Assembly: GCA_043817715.1 (NCBI GenBank)
Contig: JBDRGO010000076.1
Location: 1 to 7,192, forward strand
Direction of reading: 5' to 3'
Length of the DNA stretch: 7,192 nucleotides
Source: JAFGBZ01 sp043817715
GTDB taxonomy: Archaea > Iainarchaeota > Iainarchaeia > Iainarchaeales > JAFGBZ01
Shown: positions 5,281-7,192 of the stretch, piece by piece
Position numbering within the stretch: position 1 is the stretch's first letter
How the letters are laid out: the number at the start of each line of letters is the position of its first letter
Notes under the pieces: generated by a model
What the model saw: only the letters and a program-made list of their open reading frames with translations
The model's database searches: none
Told to the model about the DNA's origin: nothing
Program-made: the position numbers and the translations under genes

Positions 5281-5844
5281 TTGAAAGAAATTCATTTAGT
5301 AACAAAAAACCAGCATAAAATAGAGGAAATGCAGGCAATACTGAAAGAATTCAATATAAAAGTAAAGGCAGTGAAAAAAGAACTGCAGGAACCGGATTTA
5401 GGAAGCTTGGAATTAATTGCAGAAGAAAAAGCAAAACAGGCATTTCAGATTGTAAAGAAACCGGTTATTGTTGAAGACACCGGAGTATACTTTTCAGCAT
5501 ACAATAATTTTCCAGGAACACATGCAAAAAGAATTTTTCTAGGAATCAAGTTAAATGGATTGATTGCATTATTAAAAGCGGCAAAAAATAAGGAAGGGTT
5601 TTTCAAGACAGTTGTCTGCTACTATGACGGGCAAAACTTCACTTCCTTTGAAGGAAAATTAAACGGAAAATTTTTAATTAAAGCAAGAAAGCCGAAAGCA
5701 GATAGGTTGCCTTATGAAAAACTATTCATTCCAAATGGAAGCAGAAAAGCTTTGGTTGAATTAACTAAAAAAGAAAAAAATGAAATCAGCCACAGGGCAA
5801 TTGCAACGAGGAAATTCGGGAAATGGTTTAAATCGTTCGATTAA
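5281..5844 (+). CDS. HAM1/ITPase-family non-canonical purine NTP pyrophosphatase, C-terminal tail altered by insertion
   Basis: Enzymes of this family hydrolyse (d)ITP and XTP to monophosphates and keep deaminated purines out of nucleic acids. The 187 residues show T-K-N-x-x-K at 8-13, the metal-binding VEDTG at 64-68, FPG at 77-79, and the C-terminal SHRAIA at 170-175. The usual GFGYDPxF segment is diverged to LPYEKLF (143-149), so specificity may differ. Start is TTG with GTGA 6 bases upstream. The last four codons (KSFD) and the stop lie beyond the 47-bp repeat, inside a palindrome belonging to the following cassette; the downstream repeat copy continues instead with codons for S-E and a stop. 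The native protein was therefore probably 185 residues ending KWFSE. The conserved signature is intact, so the enzyme is likely still functional. Confidence 0.85.
   Translation: MKEIHLVTKNQHKIEEMQAILKEFNIKVKAVKKELQEPDLGSLELIAEEKAKQAFQIVKKPVIVEDTGVYFSAYNNFPGTHAKRIFLGIKLNGLIALLKAAKNKEGFFKTVVCYYDGQNFTSFEGKLNGKFLIKARKPKADRLPYEKLFIPNGSRKALVELTKKEKNEISHRAIATRKFGKWFKSFD
5783..5829 (+). repeat. 47-bp direct repeat, copy 1 (inside the HAM1-like gene)
   Basis: This segment is identical base for base to 6867-6913. It encodes the ISHRAIATRKFGKWF part of the HAM1-like protein, its most conserved C-terminal signature. Identity ends sharply on both sides (G versus A before it, A versus T after it). It is interpreted as the left attachment-like site of the inserted cassette. 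Confidence 0.97.
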
Positions 5845-5861
5845 ACGAACGATGGTTTTTT
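5832..5861 (+). terminator. Hairpin plus T-run at the 3' end of the HAM1-like gene (alternative reading of the operator)
   Basis: ATCGTTCG and CGAACGAT form a perfect 8-bp stem around a 6-base loop holding the HAM1 stop codon, followed by GG and six T. As RNA this would look like an intrinsic terminator and could insulate the HAM1 transcript from the cassette. The same bases also fit an operator. Confidence 0.35.
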
Positions 5862-5886
5862 AAAAAGAACGATTGTTTATTTTTTC
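5832..5886 (+). promoter_or_regulatory. Promoter/operator of the MNT-HEPN cassette
   Basis: An inverted pair ATCGTTCG (5832-5839) and CGAACGAT (5846-5853) is followed by a third half-site GAACGAT (5867-5873), exactly 20 bp, or about two helical turns, after the second. The second and third half-sites bracket TTTTTTAAAAAG (5856-5867), a TATA-like box centred 26 bp before the ATG at 5887. This predicts a leaderless transcript, since no ribosome binding site precedes that ATG. A protein bound to the half-sites would block TBP/TFB. The winged-helix N-terminus of the MNT protein is the obvious candidate, giving autoregulation. Binding is inferred. Confidence 0.5.
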
Positions 5887-6447
5887 ATGTCTTTTTTGGA
5901 TAAAACAGTTGATTTCAAAATACTTGGGTATTTTTTCTCTTTCCCTTTAAAAGAATTCTTTGTCAAGGAATTAAGCAGGAAACTAAAAATTAGCTCCAGC
6001 TCTGCAAGCAACATATGTAAGCAATTAAAAAAAGAGAAACTTCTTTCAAGCAAAACACATGGCAATCTCTTGCTTTATAAGTTGAATAGGGATAACCCGC
6101 AGGTATTGGAGCTTGGCAAAATATTTTTATTAAAAAAATTAAACAAAATCGGGTTTGTTGAAAAATTTTTGGCTGAAGACCATGAAATAATTTCTTTGGC
6201 TATTTATGGTTCCTTTGTTCAGGCAAACAATGCTGAAAAAAGTGATTTGGATTTGCTGGTTATTACCGCTTCCGAAAAAAATTTTTCACTTATTTCAGAT
6301 AAATTAAGTTCAAAATTAAGAGTAGAAGTTAAGCCAACAGCATTCAAACCAATTGAATGGAAAAAACTTGCAAAAAACAAAGACCCGTTTTATCTTCAAG
6401 TGATTAACGCCCATTTGCTGCTTTATGGAAATAAACTGGTGATTTAA
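5887..6447 (+). CDS. Winged-helix MNT-domain nucleotidyltransferase (antitoxin of an MNT/HEPN pair)
   Basis: The 186-residue protein has two parts. Residues 8-66 look like an ArsR-type winged helix: KELSRKLKISSSSASNICKQLKKE (about 27-50) is a typical helix-turn-helix, with a wing around 54-66. Residues 90-186 carry a minimal nucleotidyltransferase (MNT) domain with the signature YGS at 107-109 and SDLDLLV at 119-125, giving D120 and D122 as metal ligands; E147 (RVEVKP) is a candidate third acid. In characterised MNT/HEPN systems the MNT protein neutralises the HEPN toxin, in some cases by transferring AMP to it. Here the winged helix suggests it also represses its own promoter. The start lacks a ribosome binding site and fits leaderless initiation. 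Its stop TAA is directly followed by the HEPN ATG. Its alanine codons (4 GCA of 9) differ from those of the gene to its left. Confidence 0.85.
   Translation: MSFLDKTVDFKILGYFFSFPLKEFFVKELSRKLKISSSSASNICKQLKKEKLLSSKTHGNLLLYKLNRDNPQVLELGKIFLLKKLNKIGFVEKFLAEDHEIISLAIYGSFVQANNAEKSDLDLLVITASEKNFSLISDKLSSKLRVEVKPTAFKPIEWKKLAKNKDPFYLQVINAHLLLYGNKLVI
6438..6443 (+). promoter_or_regulatory. GGTGAT ribosome binding site of the HEPN gene
   Basis: GGTGAT, fully complementary to the archaeal 16S 3' end, sits within the last codons of the MNT gene, 4 bases before the HEPN ATG. It is the strongest ribosome binding site in the window and implies efficient coupled translation of the second protein. Confidence 0.7.
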
Positions 6448-6867
6448 ATGGCTGAAGAATTGTTTGAAGAAGGGCTTCTTAAAAGAATAAACCCTTCGGA
6501 TAAAATTGCCAACAAATCTTTTGAAAAAGCAGAAAAAAACCTTGAAGAGGCATTAAAAATATTTGAAATAAAATTATTTGAAGTGACAATAAGCAGAAGC
6601 TATAAAGCGGTTTTTCATGCATTAAGGACATTGTTATTTAAAGAAGGAATAAAAGAATACAGCCATTATGCCCTAATAAAATACATCAAGGAAAAGTATG
6701 CCAACGAACTTGGAACAAGCATAATCAACCAGCTTGATTCATACAGGATAATCAGGCATAAAATCGAGTATGGATTTGACTCAAAAGCAACTGAAGAAGA
6801 AGCGGAAGATGCAATTGAATTCGCAAGAGAGATTCTGGAGAAAACACGGGAAATCATAAACAAATAA
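6448..6867 (+). CDS. HEPN-domain protein (probable toxin partner of the MNT protein)
   Basis: This 139-residue, mostly helical charged protein matches the HEPN family usually encoded next to MNT nucleotidyltransferases (UPF0332/COG1895 type). The SRSYKAVFHALRTLLFKEGI segment (49-68) is the characteristic second helix (Y-x-A-x-F-H-A-x-x-x-L-L-x-x-x-G), followed by YSHYALIKYI (71-80). HEPN toxins are typically metal-independent RNases with an R-x4-6-H motif. Here the equivalent helix reads YRIIRHKIEYGF (99-110): R100 to H104 has only three intervening residues, and R103 plus five is Y108, not His. RNase activity is therefore uncertain. The ATG directly abuts the MNT stop, with GGTGAT upstream. 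The TAA stop shares its last base with the downstream 47-bp repeat. Confidence 0.82.
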   Translation: MAEELFEEGLLKRINPSDKIANKSFEKAEKNLEEALKIFEIKLFEVTISRSYKAVFHALRTLLFKEGIKEYSHYALIKYIKEKYANELGTSIINQLDSYRIIRHKIEYGFDSKATEEEAEDAIEFAREILEKTREIINK

Positions 6868-6913
6868 AATCAGCCACAGGGCAATTGCAACGAGGAAATT
6901 CGGGAAATGGTTT
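6867..6913 (+). repeat. 47-bp direct repeat, copy 2 (right end of the cassette)
   Basis: Identical to 5783-5829. It begins on the last base of the HEPN stop codon and has no start codon or ribosome binding site of its own. It is interpreted as the right attachment-like site of the inserted cassette. Confidence 0.97.
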
Positions 6914-6922
6914 TCTGAATAA
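6869..6922 (+). pseudogene. Displaced original 3' end of the HAM1-like gene
   Basis: In the frame equivalent to the HAM1-like gene, this stretch reads ISHRAIATRKFGKWFSE followed by TAA (6920-6922). It is not connected to any upstream coding frame, because the HEPN gene ends in a different phase. It carries the HAM1 SHR signature and then a tail (S-E, stop) different from the one now used at 5830-5844. The simplest reading is that it is the pre-insertion gene end pushed downstream by the cassette. Confidence 0.75.
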
Positions 6923-6932
6923 AAACAAATCT

Positions 6933-7115
6933 TTACTGAACCACTACTCTCATTTCTTTTTTGCTTTCAGGAATGAACCTGAGGATTTTTCCTTTTTTTA
7001 ACCCGTAAAACTCGCTTAAATCCGAAGGAAAGGTCACTCCCTTGCTTCTGCCGGTTGAAATCACCGGCCTCTGAAAAGAAAAATGCCCTTTGATTTCTTT
7101 TTCCGAGTCAATCAT
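6933..7115 (-). CDS. Small AbrB/SpoVT-like swapped-hairpin protein
   Basis: This 60-residue protein is likely a DNA-binding regulator or antitoxin-type protein. Residues 17-59 follow the swapped-hairpin AbrB pattern: PVISTGRSKGVTFPSDL (17-33), where G-R-S-x-G-V-T-x-P corresponds to the common G-x-x-x-(I/V)-T-L/F-P core, then GLKKGKILRFIP (38-49) corresponding to G-L-x-x-G-D-x-(V/L), and a final strand MRVVV. The first 15 residues are an extra charged N-terminus. The ATG is the first possible start after an in-frame stop upstream; AAGGAAG just before it is a fair ribosome binding site. It is convergent with the HAM1/cassette region, ending 10 bases from the displaced HAM1 stop. No toxin partner is visible within the window; if one exists it would lie to the right. 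Confidence 0.65.
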   Translation of the reverse strand: MIDSEKEIKGHFSFQRPVISTGRSKGVTFPSDLSEFYGLKKGKILRFIPESKKEMRVVVQ

Positions 7116-7192
7116 CTGCTTCCTTGAAACAAAATCCGTTTTGCATTTAGCTCATTTAGAATATGGCTGTGATTTCTGAATTATTTTTCCTT
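7116..7192. other. Right-edge region with no secure gene
   Basis: Two short open frames reach the window edge. On the minus strand a frame reading GKIIQKSQPYSK ends with TGA at 7154-7152 and could be the 3' end of a gene upstream of the AbrB-like one. On the plus strand ATG at 7163 gives MAVISELFFL with no ribosome binding site. They overlap and cannot both be real. The sequence to the right is needed to choose. Confidence 0.3.

Larger units (their letters stand above)
5783..6913 (+). mobile_element. Candidate integrated MNT-HEPN cassette flanked by 47-bp direct repeats
   Basis: The two repeat copies are offset by 1,084 bp, and the interval holds only an operator/promoter, the MNT gene and the HEPN gene. 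The HEPN stop codon shares its last base with copy 2. Removing one repeat unit (5830-6913) rebuilds a continuous HAM1-like gene ending in KWFSE and a stop. The 3'-end replacement resembles tyrosine-recombinase attachment, but no integrase, transposase or terminal inverted repeat is present. The cassette must have been moved in trans, have lost its integrase, or have arrived by homologous recombination. Alanine codon use in the cassette (GCA 10 of 21) differs from the two plus-strand genes to its left (24 of 27). Confidence 0.6.

Noticed and set aside
5783..6913. Target-site duplication of a transposon
   Set aside because: 47 bp is far too long for ordinary transposase duplications, there are no terminal inverted repeats, and no transposase is encoded.
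5783..6922. Simple tandem duplication of the whole HAM1 gene with later deletion
   Set aside because: Only 47 bp are shared and identity is perfect then stops abruptly at both ends; a decayed paralogue would show graded similarity and leave more of the gene. Not excluded absolutely.
7163..7192. Plus-strand gene start (MAVISELFFL)
   Set aside because: Only ten codons are visible, there is no ribosome binding site or TATA-like box at a fitting distance, and it competes with a minus-strand frame over the same bases.

Overview
The window is A+T-rich and most likely archaeal. It carries an archaeal-type short-chain prenyl diphosphate synthase and a winged-helix nucleotidyltransferase/HEPN pair. 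Ribosome binding sites are GTGA, GGTGAT or AGGGG(G), all complementary to the ...ACCTCC end of archaeal 16S rRNA. One gene appears to have a leaderless start with a TATA-like box 26 bp upstream, and three or more starts are TTG. Composition and gene style would suit a DPANN-type or similar small-genome archaeon, but lineage cannot be fixed from this sequence.

Left part (1-4572, minus strand): a compact gene string read leftward, in the order glutaredoxin, glutamate dehydrogenase, thioredoxin reductase-like flavoprotein, polyprenyl diphosphate synthase, SBF/bile-acid-symporter-like membrane protein, and then the start of a further hydrophobic frame that runs off the window. Several junctions are translationally coupled: the ribosome binding site overlaps or abuts the preceding stop codon. 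The string combines thiol redox (glutaredoxin plus its candidate reductase), glutamate/2-oxoglutarate and NAD(P)H balance, and lipid precursor synthesis.

Middle (4573-5844, plus strand): a divergent A+T-rich promoter region, an NADPH-dependent FMN reductase-like flavoprotein, a 77-bp spacer with a 17-bp tandem repeat, and a HAM1/ITPase-family nucleotide pyrophosphatase that starts with TTG.

Right part (5783-7192): the most interesting region. The last 47 bp of the conserved part of the HAM1 gene, encoding its SHRAxA signature, are repeated perfectly 1,084 bp downstream. A minimal toxin-antitoxin-like cassette (wHTH-MNT nucleotidyltransferase followed by a HEPN protein) fills the interval almost exactly. 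The downstream copy continues into a different short tail and stop codon, which look like the original 3' end of the HAM1 gene. This is the structure expected from an element that integrated into the 3' end of a protein-coding gene and regenerated that end, as integrative elements do at tRNA genes, but no recombinase is present. The cassette begins with a palindrome plus a third half-site bracketing its TATA-like box, which is a plausible autoregulatory operator and also resembles a terminator. A small AbrB-like swapped-hairpin protein lies convergently just beyond the downstream repeat. The last ~75 bases hold no gene that can be called securely.
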